From Ardenticatenaceae bacterium (GTDB lineage Bacteria; Chloroflexota; Anaerolineae; Promineifilales; Promineifilaceae): DNA of 64,000 bases. Each line of letters opens with the position of its first letter. The first letter of the stretch is position 1. Under the pieces are notes generated by a model. The model was not told the DNA's origin. It saw only the letters and a list, made by a program, of their open reading frames with translations, and did no database searches. This document shows positions 26,689-34,508 of the stretch, one piece after another. The stretch is taken from contig JACKCD010000002.1 of NCBI GenBank assembly GCA_020634215.1, positions 140,940 to 204,939 on the forward strand, written 5' to 3'. The translations under genes and the position numbers were made by a program.

Positions 26689-27350
26689 GGGTTAAAGAGG
26701 CGGTTGAGCCAGCGCACAAAAGCGGTGGCTAGGGGGGTATGGGCAGATAGAAAGCCGCGCCCAATGGCCTGTCCCATCGGCAATCCCGGCTGTTCCTGCC
26801 AGGCTAACCAGGTTCGTACAAAAGCCTTGCTGCGTTTATGGCCGTAGCGATTGAGTCTGGCTTGCTCCAATTCATCCAGAATCTTATTGGCAAATGGCTC
26901 CAATGGTTCTTTCCCATGAGCATTGCGGATCATCATCTGATTAACAAATTCTTCCAAAGCACCGGGGTTGGTATTGTCTGGCATAATCCATACGCCAATG
27001 CGTGGGGCATAACCGTCGGGGCTGGGAATGATGGTTCCGGCTGGGTCAGGTTGCGCGGGAAGCTGGTAGCCCAAGTTGGCTTGACGCACATGGCTCTGGA
27101 ACTGCTGCCAACGATTTTGCTGGTCAGCATCTAGGATGAGGCCAACGGCCGTTTGATCATCAGCCAGCAGTTGGGTAGCAAAAACGGTTAGCAGGCTGTT
27201 GACATTATCGGCCGTTGCCCCCATTGCTTTTGGCGTTCGCACCACAAAGTTATCGGGCAGGTTATGCTCCTTGCACAATGCCCAAACAACGTGCTGGTCA
27301 TCATTCCCCTCAACAAGCAAATACGCAGTTGTAGTCGTTTGGCGATTCAT
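26685..27350 (-). CDS. DUF3226 TOPRIM-like protein
   Basis: The 221-residue product has a TOPRIM-type acidic pattern: LVEGNDDQH (12-20) supplies the Glu and LILDAD (71-76) the DxD pair. DUF3226 proteins are paired with ABC-like ATPases and probably act as the nuclease half of a split OLD-like machine. Here it starts in a TGATG overlap with the upstream ATPase gene and ends in an ATGA overlap with rarA, so all three are translationally coupled. The ATG at 27350 is preferred over the TTG just before it. Nuclease function is inferred. Confidence 0.85.
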   Translation of the reverse strand: MNRQTTTTAYLLVEGNDDQHVVWALCKEHNLPDNFVVRTPKAMGATADNVNSLLTVFATQLLADDQTAVGLILDADQQNRWQQFQSHVRQANLGYQLPAQPDPAGTIIPSPDGYAPRIGVWIMPDNTNPGALEEFVNQMMIRNAHGKEPLEPFANKILDELEQARLNRYGHKRSKAFVRTWLAWQEQPGLPMGQAIGRGFLSAHTPLATAFVRWLNRLFNP

Positions 27351-28366
27351 CAACGTACTTCAATATCCTGTTCAACCGCCAAAATAAGACGCTCTCCATC
27401 ATAACGAACAGCCTGAATGTCATCACCGCGTCGTTGTAAGCGAAAGATTGCTCCCACGTCCTTATTCTCATGCAGCGCAATCGCTTCAGCAAAAGAGCGA
27501 ATGCAGTCGAGGCTGTGGGTGGTGGCAAAAACCTGCACATTTAACTTTTCTGCCGTTTCAAAGATTAATCGCCACAATTCGGTGATCGTTCGATAGTGTA
27601 AACCAGTATCAATCTCGTCAATGAGCAGGTACCGATTCTTTGAGAAGACAAGGGTAAAGGCAATCATTAAAATGCGGTGCATACCATCCCCCATGCTGGT
27701 AAGTGGCATTGGTTGGTCTTGACCCTTAAGTTTTAGCCTGATACCCGAATTGGTGGCGCGGCTGCTGGGGAAACTTATCCTTTCTAGGCGTGGTTCCAAA
27801 ATTTGCAAAACATTGATAACAGTCTGCTCTTGAGGCGTTAATTCGATTTTATCCCACAGTTCCGCCAAAAAATTGTAATCGAAGCCTTTTGTTGTTACAT
27901 AAGTTGAATTTGGTAAAGTGTGGGAGATTGCCTTAAGATGGCCGCTTGCGATCCTTATCCCATCATTTTCCAAATTCAGGGAGATTTGCGTTGTCTGTCC
28001 ATTTCCATAAATAAAATCGGCTTTTCTGTGGCCTGGGTTTCTTTTGATTTCTAAAGATATTGAAGCTTCTCCCGTTCCGTGGAGACAAATCGCAGGTGTG
28101 CTAACAGCACCATGCCCAAAATAAAGCGAAGCTAATTCATACTCTGAGCGGTGAGGGGAAGGTGCCCTCGAAGAAAAGTTCTCGCGGCTTTCTAAAAAAT
28201 CTAAGGCAGCCATAGGGGATCTTTGGCTTATGAGGAGATGCAGGGCTTCCAGCAGGCTACTTTTGCCAACGTTGTTTTTACCGACGATAAGATTGATGCG
28301 GGCGAAATCTTCGATTTTGAGATTTTGGAAAAGGCGGTAGTTTTGAATTTCCAGATTTTGTAACAT
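27350..28366 (-). CDS. AAA family ATPase (OLD/RecF-like), partner of DUF3226 protein
   Basis: The product is 338 residues: an ABC-type ATPase with Walker A (GKNNVGKSS, 29-37), a signature-like segment (SMGDGMHR, 224-231), Walker B (YLLIDEIDTGLH, 246-257) and an ATTHS switch near 280. It lacks its own TOPRIM domain; that is supplied by the next gene, which overlaps by one base. The pair resembles split OLD systems and, loosely, the ATPase/TOPRIM pairs of PARIS defence. An extended -10 promoter lies 41 nt upstream, marking this as the first gene of the operon. Confidence 0.88.
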   Translation of the reverse strand: MLQNLEIQNYRLFQNLKIEDFARINLIVGKNNVGKSSLLEALHLLISQRSPMAALDFLESRENFSSRAPSPHRSEYELASLYFGHGAVSTPAICLHGTGEASISLEIKRNPGHRKADFIYGNGQTTQISLNLENDGIRIASGHLKAISHTLPNSTYVTTKGFDYNFLAELWDKIELTPQEQTVINVLQILEPRLERISFPSSRATNSGIRLKLKGQDQPMPLTSMGDGMHRILMIAFTLVFSKNRYLLIDEIDTGLHYRTITELWRLIFETAEKLNVQVFATTHSLDCIRSFAEAIALHENKDVGAIFRLQRRGDDIQAVRYDGERLILAVEQDIEVR

Positions 28367-28406
28367 GAATCACTCCACTGATTGAGCCAGTTTGATTCGT
28401 GGAGAA

Positions 28407-28415
28407 ATTATATCA
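28407..28415 (-). promoter_or_regulatory. Extended -10 promoter of the ATPase-DUF3226-rarA operon
   Basis: The minus strand reads TGATATAAT, a consensus extended -10 element, 41 nt upstream of the ATPase start codon. No strong -35 box is present. Confidence 0.65.
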
Positions 28416-28479
28416 CCTTTGCCTGATTTTATCTGCTTTGGATTAGTGGGCTAATTTGGGCAAGCGGAAATGAGCGAGA

Positions 28480-28505
28480 TGGGGAAAAACGGCCGTTTTT
28501 CCCCA
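28480..28505. terminator. 26-bp perfect palindrome built around AACGGCCGTT
   Basis: The iterated palindrome is extended here by GGGGAAA and TTTCCCC arms into a perfect 26-bp palindrome in a gene gap. It lies 72 nt downstream of the small gene at 28578-28898 and can form a GC-capped hairpin with a U-rich arm, so it may end that transcript. Confidence 0.5.
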
Positions 28506-28577
28506 CACCTCACGCACCTAATATGCAATTGTTAGAACAGACGGCTGTTGGCTCACCCCGCCTGGTTCAGCAGATGG

Positions 28578-28898
28578 CTAAATTTGAAAGCCACCCCGGT
28601 AACGCACCACTTTGTAGGAAAAGTCGGTGACATAACGCTGCAAATGATCGTTGAGCGATTGCCACGTCTCATTCTCCATTAGGTCGTCCACCGTGTCGCG
28701 CTCGCTACAAATAAAGCCGATGCGTCGATTGGGGGCATCGCCATAGGCGGTGTGCCATGCTTCACTCATTTCCATGCCCAACGAGCGCATGGCGGGCAAA
28801 TAACGCCCCATCACAAATTGGTAATATTCTTGCAGGTCGTCGGTGTTGACATCGTAGGTTAACAAAAGTTTGTAGCCCAATGCGGTGCTTTGCATCAT
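28578..28898 (-). CDS. Hypothetical protein, possible dimeric alpha+beta barrel (NIPSNAP-like)
   Basis: The ATG at 28898 follows GAGAGGAAC at good spacing; the product is 106 residues. The pattern is strand (YKLLLTYDV), helix (LQEYYQFVMGRYLPAMRSLG), strand (MSEAWHTAYGD), strand (RIGFICSER), helix (WQSLNDHLQRYV), which fits a small dimeric alpha+beta barrel. No signal peptide or catalytic motif is evident. It is flanked by gaps and probably forms its own transcript. Function unknown. Confidence 0.7.
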   Translation of the reverse strand: MMQSTALGYKLLLTYDVNTDDLQEYYQFVMGRYLPAMRSLGMEMSEAWHTAYGDAPNRRIGFICSERDTVDDLMENETWQSLNDHLQRYVTDFSYKVVRYRGGFQI

Positions 28899-29022
28899 GA
28901 TATGTTCCTCTCAGGTATGGTTAATTATACCTACGCTTGGCTGGCAGTAAACCTTAGGCAACCAAACATAGTTTTCCCCACAAAGGGGGTGCCTGTCAGG
29001 AATAAGGGGTACGATGTTACGT

Positions 29023-30231
29023 CTACCGGTTGGCGAGTGGTAGCGTAAAGGTAAAAGTGCTTCCCTGGTTTGGCAAACTCTGGCAGCTAATGGTGCCGCC
29101 TTGCACTTCAACCAGCTTTTTCACGAGATACAAGCCAAGCCCCCAACCGCTTTGTTCGCGCACCAGGTCGCTGGTGGCGCGGAAGAACTGCGAAAACAGA
29201 TGGGGATGGTCGGCTTCGGCAATGCCGATGCCGGTGTCGGCGATGACCACTTCCACCACAACTGGGGTTGACGCAAGGGTGAGGGTGATGTGGCCGCCCG
29301 ACGGCGTAAATTTATGGGCGTTGCTGAGTAAGCTGGCGAGAATTTGCGTGACGCGCTCTGGGTCGGCGCAGACGGGTGGGAGATTGGCGGGCAGGTGGAG
29401 GGTGAGGGTTTGACAACGGCCGTTTAGTCGTTCGGCAAATTGCGCCGCCACTTGTTCCACCAGTTCGGGCAGAGCAAACGGCCGTTTTTCCAACCGCAGT
29501 TGCCCACTTTCCAACCGATTGATTTGCGACAGGTCGCGCAGCAGGTTGCTCATGCGGCGCACGTTGCGTTGAAGGATGGTTACGAACTCGCGCTGCTGCT
29601 GGGTAAGCGGTCCCACCAATTCGTTCGACATCAGATCAACGTACCCTTTAACGGCCGTTAACGGCAGCCGCATCTCATGTGTAACCGTTGAGATGTAAGC
29701 ACTTTTAGCCTGCTGTAGCTGTGCCAAAGCCTCACTCACTCGCAACTGCTGAATGGTTCCGGCGGTCATATTTGCCGCCGACACCAGCAGGTCGAGATCG
29801 TCGGCCGTGAACCAGGTTGCCCGTTCAACGTGAATGGCTCCCACCGTTTGCCCCACCGTTTGCAATGGTACAACCAGCGCACATTCCCCTGAGTGCTGAT
29901 TATGTATCACGGCCTCGCCGGTTTGGCAACTTTGGTGGGCGAGTGTGGTGGCGGTTAACGGCCGTTTGCCCTGCTGGGCAACCACCACTAATGCGCCTGT
30001 TGCCGCATCAATCAGCAGCAAATAACCGTCGCTGGCGTTCATGAGTTGGCAGCCTGTGGCTAACACCCATGCCGTAAGTTCAGGCAAAGATGCCGCCCTG
30101 GTTAGCTGCTCACCCAGTTCTGCCAACACAGCCCAGTGTGCTTGTTGATACTGCGTCATCTGATGCTGCGTTGTCTGATGCTGCGTCGTCTGACGCTCCA
30201 CGTCATACCAATTAACCATTAGCTTTGTCAT
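29023..30231 (-). CDS. GAF-domain sensor histidine kinase
   Basis: The product is about 402 residues from the ATG at 30231. Residues 12-30 contain a five-residue repeat (TTQHQ, TTQHQ, MTQYQ) encoded by 15-bp repeats. A GAF sensory domain follows (about 32-160). The phospho-acceptor His is His185 in THEMRLP, and the ATPase domain has DTGIGI and GWGLGLYLVKKL boxes. There are no membrane segments, so it senses a cytoplasmic signal. No response regulator is adjacent, so the partner is elsewhere. Start choice is uncertain among three close codons. Confidence 0.92.
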   Translation of the reverse strand: MTKLMVNWYDVERQTTQHQTTQHQMTQYQQAHWAVLAELGEQLTRAASLPELTAWVLATGCQLMNASDGYLLLIDAATGALVVVAQQGKRPLTATTLAHQSCQTGEAVIHNQHSGECALVVPLQTVGQTVGAIHVERATWFTADDLDLLVSAANMTAGTIQQLRVSEALAQLQQAKSAYISTVTHEMRLPLTAVKGYVDLMSNELVGPLTQQQREFVTILQRNVRRMSNLLRDLSQINRLESGQLRLEKRPFALPELVEQVAAQFAERLNGRCQTLTLHLPANLPPVCADPERVTQILASLLSNAHKFTPSGGHITLTLASTPVVVEVVIADTGIGIAEADHPHLFSQFFRATSDLVREQSGWGLGLYLVKKLVEVQGGTISCQSLPNQGSTFTFTLPLANR

Positions 30232-30476
30232 CACGCTTGCAGGAAACCATATATCTCAGGTATGGCTCCCACAACACAATTCTGACCCCTATTGTAATAG
30301 AAAAAATCTATGACCTAGCGCATAAATTGCGTGAATTTTTGCCCAATTTAGTCATCATTCATAAACATCCTGCACGTCTCTCATTTTCGCTCTATACTTA
30401 TGCTATCGTGTGGAGGCAGGTGCATTTGTTTAGCCTGTATCGGGGCAAATACATCGCTTGTGTCTGCACTTTCAAG

Positions 30477-30938
30477 ATGATGAGCAACTTAAGTCAAAAA
30501 AAGTTTATGCAAACGATGCCGGAGCAGGTGTTACCGTATTTGCCAGCCGCGCTGCAAAAAATCCAGACGCGGCAGCCGTGGCAGTGGCTGCTACAATTCC
30601 ATTATGGTGAGCCTAGGCTCCATTATGAAATGTCTCGTGCCTATCGCCACAACGGTTGGGAACTGGGTTTTCATTGTGAGGCGATTGACAAGCATCTCAA
30701 TATGCTGCTGCTGCGCGGCTTTCGGCGGCATTTGTTTGAGATTAAGGATTTGTTAGGGGAGCAGATGGAGGCGGAGATGTGGGATAAGGGGTGGACAAAG
30801 ATTTATGAGGTGGTGCCAGAACGGCCGTTAACCACTGACTATCAGGCTGAATTAGGGCAACGAATGGCGCAAATTATTACCCACCTCCACCCGATCTATG
30901 TCGAGCTTCGTAACAGTGTGGCGCAAATTCACCGGTAG
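30477..30938 (+). CDS. Hypothetical protein, 153 residues
   Basis: The frame is open from 30225, but the first 84 codons lie in an AT-rich stretch opposite the histidine-kinase promoter region, so the ATG at 30477 is the preferred start (an ATG at 30507 is also possible). The product is rich in Trp, His and Arg with a central FHYGEPRLHYEMSRAYRHNGWELGFHCE stretch, given here in outline only, followed by two helices. I do not recognise the family. The lipoprotein gene follows after 6 nt, suggesting one transcript. Confidence 0.65.
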   Translation: MMSNLSQKKFMQTMPEQVLPYLPAALQKIQTRQPWQWLLQFHYGEPRLHYEMSRAYRHNGWELGFHCEAIDKHLNMLLLRGFRRHLFEIKDLLGEQMEAEMWDKGWTKIYEVVPERPLTTDYQAELGQRMAQIITHLHPIYVELRNSVAQIHR

Positions 30939-30944
30939 GGAGGC

Positions 30945-31403
30945 ATGAAAATGAGACGAGTTTATGGGTTATTGCTGGTGTTGTGGCTGGCTGGGTGTGG
31001 TGGCGGGGAAACGGCCGTTTCTCCCGTTCCCCCAACTCCGTCCCCCCGCCAGCAAGAGCTAACCGAGGCCAAGGCTGGTTGGGAAGCACAGCACATCCAA
31101 AGTTATTTGATTGATATTCAATACAACGAGCCGCAGAAAAACCCGCAGACAGTGGTTGTCGAAGTGCGCGACGGTGTGGCGACCTTTCTTGACCACGATT
31201 GTATGCCCCAGCGCACCTGCATCATGAGCAAGCTCGACCCGGCCGACTTTACCATTGATGCCCTTATTACCCGTACCCAAACGCTGCTAACCGAGGGAGA
31301 AATCACCCACCTTGTCTACCACGACACCTACCACTATCCCCGCGTCATCGAATCCGGCCAGGGCACGTGGCTCATCAGCAACTTTCGCCTTCTCGATGAG
31401 TAG
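30945..31403 (+). CDS. DUF6174-like lipoprotein
   Basis: The 152-residue product starts with a basic, hydrophobic signal and a lipobox (LWLAGC, Cys at 18), then a Pro/Ser/Thr linker. The remaining domain carries the DUF6174 pattern: IQSYLIDIQYNE, then VEVRDGVAT and IDALITRTQTLL. These are exported lipid-anchored proteins of unknown function. It follows the preceding gene by 6 nt. The AACGGCCGTT copy near 31010 encodes the ETAVS of the linker. Confidence 0.82.
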   Translation: MKMRRVYGLLLVLWLAGCGGGETAVSPVPPTPSPRQQELTEAKAGWEAQHIQSYLIDIQYNEPQKNPQTVVVEVRDGVATFLDHDCMPQRTCIMSKLDPADFTIDALITRTQTLLTEGEITHLVYHDTYHYPRVIESGQGTWLISNFRLLDE

Positions 31404-31476
31404 CCGAGGATCCCAATCCTCGCTCTGATAGAACGCGGACAAACATCAATCCTGTAATCCTGTCTAAAAATACTCC

Positions 31477-32475
31477 TTAGCCCGTGGTAGCTAACAGCTC
31501 GGCCAAATGGTGCTGCCAGATGGCGGGCCAAGAGTGGGTGCCGTGGCCGCGAGTGGCCGGGGTGATGGGGAGGAGGACAAAACGGCCGTTTTTCACCCGC
31601 CCAATTTCCCGTTCCACCAGCCCCAGCTCCGGTGGATTTACCTGGTCGTCGGCCGAGTTGATGGCTACCAGTGGGGCGACAATTTTTTCCAGGTGAGGCT
31701 GCGGGTTGTAGGTGCGCGAAGCGTCAAACTGGTAAATCATGTCGTTGGCATCCATCCGGCTCATGTAATCTGCCACAAGCTGGTCAAAAAGGGTGTCGGC
31801 TTCGGGCAGGGTGGGAGCCAGCGTTTGCCAATGAAGGGGGCTGCTGACCATGAAGAGGAGAGCATAAACGGCCGTTTTCAACCCAGCTGGCTGTTTCTCA
31901 TAATTTCCCCCCAGCCACGCTGGATCTTGGCGAATCCCGTCTATAATCATCCGTCGCGTCATCCGGTTACGGCCGGCGATTTGCACCGGCGTGCTGGCAA
32001 GTGGCAGCAGCGCATCCATAAAGGTCGGATATAAATATCCCCACATCCAGCTTTGCATTCCCCCCATCGAGGTGCCCATCACCAGCCGCAGATGATTTAG
32101 CCCCAACTTTTCCGTCAGCAGTCGGTATTGTGCCCGCACCATGTCATCATACGTGTAGCGCGGGAACCGCGCCCGCAGCCCATCGCTGGGCTTACTGGAA
32201 TGGCCGTGGCCGATGCCATCGGGCAAAATGATGTAGCAGCGGTTGGCATCCAAAAGCTGCCCCGACCCAAACAGCACCCCGGCAAACTGCTCCCGCAAAA
32301 ACGCCTCGCCGCTGCCGCCCGTACCGTGCAAAATCAAAATGGCATTGGTCACTTGTCCATCTGCATCTCGCTGCGGTGTGCCCCATGTGGTCACATGCAG
32401 CCGCAGTTCTGGCAGCACCTCGCCTGTATCAAAAGCAAAATCAGAAAAAAAGTAGGTGGTTGATTGGGGTTTCAT
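31477..32475 (-). CDS. Alpha/beta hydrolase, homoserine O-acetyltransferase (MetX)-like
   Basis: The 332-residue protein has the MetX-like opening (FAFDTGEVLPELRLHVTTWG), an oxyanion region (ILILHGTGGSGEAF), the nucleophile elbow (GTSMGGMQ, near 140), a late Asp (INSADDQVNPP) and a final GHGTHSW for the catalytic His. MetX uses acetyl-CoA and homoserine, but this shorter branch is usually annotated only as alpha/beta hydrolase, and no methionine gene is nearby. It is transcribed alone, convergent with the lipoprotein gene. Confidence 0.85.
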   Translation of the reverse strand: MKPQSTTYFFSDFAFDTGEVLPELRLHVTTWGTPQRDADGQVTNAILILHGTGGSGEAFLREQFAGVLFGSGQLLDANRCYIILPDGIGHGHSSKPSDGLRARFPRYTYDDMVRAQYRLLTEKLGLNHLRLVMGTSMGGMQSWMWGYLYPTFMDALLPLASTPVQIAGRNRMTRRMIIDGIRQDPAWLGGNYEKQPAGLKTAVYALLFMVSSPLHWQTLAPTLPEADTLFDQLVADYMSRMDANDMIYQFDASRTYNPQPHLEKIVAPLVAINSADDQVNPPELGLVEREIGRVKNGRFVLLPITPATRGHGTHSWPAIWQHHLAELLATTG

Positions 32476-32567
32476 ACCGCTATTGTCTCACGCCAAACCG
32501 CCAGGAGGCAAAAAATTTTCCTTTGCGCCGTTTGCATTGGGCTTTTTGGGGTTTTGGTTTGTCCAGG

Positions 32568-33065
32568 CTATGCGTTGCGAAGCTGCTGGGCCAGAGCCAG
32601 GAAAGCTTGCTCGACGTTCTGGCCTGTTTTGGCACTGGTGTAGTAAAGGGGGATGGTGGCTGGCAGCACGTTGTGGAGCGCGTCGTTGGCGAGCTGGGGG
32701 TCGTTTAGCAAGTCCATTTTGTTGGCGACTAGCACAAAGGTGGCGCTGGGGTTGATGGCTTTGAGCTGTTTTTCGTAGGTAACAACGGCCGTTAATGTAT
32801 CAGCCCGCGTCACATCACACACCAGCAAAGCCCCAGCCGCCCCCATCAGATAGCTGGATTGCGTATAATCCTCGCCACCAGCCAAATCCCAAATCAGCAG
32901 CCTGATGGTGTCGTCGCCCAAATCCACATTTTTGCGCGACACCTTAACGCCAATGCTGCTGAGGTATTTATCGCTAAATTTGTCTTCAACATAACGGCGA
33001 ATGAGGCTGGTTTTGCCAACGGCGAATTCGCCTAATAAACAAATCTTTTTCTGAATGATAGCCAT
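32568..33065 (-). CDS. Rab/Ras-like small GTPase
   Basis: The ATG at 33065 gives 165 residues covering one G domain: G1 (GEFAVGKT, 12-19), the switch/G3 region with WDLAGGED, G4 NKMD and a SAK-type G5 (TSAKTG). The G3 motif has AGGED, where eukaryotic Rabs have AGQE. Bacterial Rab-like GTPases work as switches in polarity or signalling, but no partner gene is adjacent. A TTG 13 codons upstream would extend the protein and is less likely. It follows the mannose-6-phosphate isomerase gene after 54 nt. Confidence 0.88.
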   Translation of the reverse strand: MAIIQKKICLLGEFAVGKTSLIRRYVEDKFSDKYLSSIGVKVSRKNVDLGDDTIRLLIWDLAGGEDYTQSSYLMGAAGALLVCDVTRADTLTAVVTYEKQLKAINPSATFVLVANKMDLLNDPQLANDALHNVLPATIPLYYTSAKTGQNVEQAFLALAQQLRNA

Positions 33066-33119
33066 TGTAAGCGGTTGCGTCCTTCTTTCCAAGATGTCCG
33101 TCAACCGCTAACGTGGCAA

Positions 33120-34103
33120 TTATCCGACGTAGGTTCGCAGCAGGGTGACGGGTTCGCTGGCGGCGGTGACGGCAAACGTTCCCAGGGCGGCGGGGAGGAG
33201 GGTGAAGCGAACGGCCGTTAACGCTACCCCATTGATTGTAGCAGAACCTTCGATAACGCCCCAAATTTCCAGCGTGCTGCCATCACAACGGCCGTTAAAC
33301 ACGCTTCCCGCTGCCATCTCTACCCGCTCCGTCACGAAGTATTCGTTTTGGCAGAGCAAATAGCGGGCTACCCCGTTCTCGTTGGCAATCAGCGGTGGCT
33401 GGCATAGCGTGGGGGCTACCTGGCTGAAGTTGATCACATCCATCGCCTTGTCCACGTGCAGTGCCCGTGGCTTGCCGTTTTGCAGCCGGTTCCAGTCATA
33501 GACGCGGTAGGTGGTGTTGGAGTTTTGCTGGATTTCGGCAATCAACACTCCGGCCAAAATGGCGTGGAGCGACCCGGCGGGGACGCAAACCACATCCCCT
33601 TTTTGCACCGGAAGCGTGTGCATGTATGGCTCCAGGTTGCCATCGGCAATGGCTTGGCGGAACTTCTCCGGCGTCGTGCCTGCGGCCACGCCAAAAATGA
33701 CCGCCGCGTCGGGGGCAGCGTCCAGCACCACCCACATTTCGGTTTTGCCTAGTTCGTTGCCTTCGTTTGCCAGGGCGTAATCGTCATCGGGGTGTACCTG
33801 CACAGAAAGCTGCTGGTTGGCATCGAGCAGCTTGATGAGCAGGGGGAATTTGCCGCGCTCTTGCGCCCAGGCGCAGCGGCTGCCAATGAGGTCGAGGCCA
33901 AGCTGGGCGTGGAGTTCGGTGAGGAGGAGGTTGGCAAAACGGCCGTTTTCCACCACCGTCGTCCCATCCTCATGCGCCGCAATCTCCCAGCTTTCGGCAA
34001 TAATCCCGGCCGGCAGTTCCCGCCCCAATCGCTCCAAATTGCGCCCGCCCCAAATATAATCTTTTAACACCGGTTTGAATAACAGTGGGTAAAGTGATGG
34101 CAT
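33120..34103 (-). CDS. manA: Mannose-6-phosphate isomerase, class I
   Basis: The 327-residue protein has the class I pattern: a start with KDYIWGGRNL, a zinc site with QVHPDD (102-107), then GKTEMWVVLDA, VPAGSLHAI and a segment with EIQQNSNTTYRVYDW. It converts mannose-6-phosphate and fructose-6-phosphate, linking glycolysis with GDP-mannose and surface sugars. The length and motif order match the short bacterial ManA type. It may share a transcript with the downstream GTPase gene. All expected zinc ligands are visible. Confidence 0.95.
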   Translation of the reverse strand: MPSLYPLLFKPVLKDYIWGGRNLERLGRELPAGIIAESWEIAAHEDGTTVVENGRFANLLLTELHAQLGLDLIGSRCAWAQERGKFPLLIKLLDANQQLSVQVHPDDDYALANEGNELGKTEMWVVLDAAPDAAVIFGVAAGTTPEKFRQAIADGNLEPYMHTLPVQKGDVVCVPAGSLHAILAGVLIAEIQQNSNTTYRVYDWNRLQNGKPRALHVDKAMDVINFSQVAPTLCQPPLIANENGVARYLLCQNEYFVTERVEMAAGSVFNGRCDGSTLEIWGVIEGSATINGVALTAVRFTLLPAALGTFAVTAASEPVTLLRTYVG

Positions 34104-34508
34104 AAATTCTCCTGAAATATAGGTTTTGTTATGATCAGGTCATTCCCGCGAAAGCGGGAATCCAATCATGATTAAACCAAACGGGAATTAAGATACCCCT
34201 TACACCCCACCCATGCACAGGATGGTACCGTAGGGGTGAGGCGGTGCGGATTGACGTAACCCAAAACAAACGGCACCATCTCCGTACCGCCTCGCCCATG
34301 TGCTGGCCGCAAAACGGCCGTTTGGTGCCAAGAAGGGCGAGGCGACCGAGAGACAATACCAACGTATGGCGAGCGTACCCCCCGGTTGCCTCGCCCCTAC
34401 CCCACGCACGGGACGGCATTGACCCAAAACCAATTTTGCGCGATCCTGCGCCCCTGGCGCAGGATGTTTGGGCGGGACTCGTTACCACTCGCCCGCCAAG
34501 AACAGTGC
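34104..34508. repeat. Repeat-rich intergenic region with hairpins
   Basis: This 400-bp gap holds no credible gene. It contains a GNRA-looped hairpin (ATTCCCGC-GAAA-GCGGGAAT, 34142-34161), a block with two GGGGCGAGGC-like arms facing each other around one AACGGCCGTT copy (about 34225-34405), and a perfect 10-bp stem with 3-nt loop (34443-34465). The composition suggests several nested dispersed intergenic repeats. Confidence 0.7.
34443..34465. terminator. Perfect 10-bp hairpin ATCCTGCGCC
   Basis: ATCCTGCGCC, a CCT loop, then GGCGCAGGAT form an exact stem just downstream of the NACHT gene. There is no T-run, so it may be a repeat rather than an intrinsic terminator. Confidence 0.45.

Noticed and set aside
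34104..34508. Small genes in the repeat-rich gap
   Set aside because: The open frames run through inverted repeats and have no start signals.
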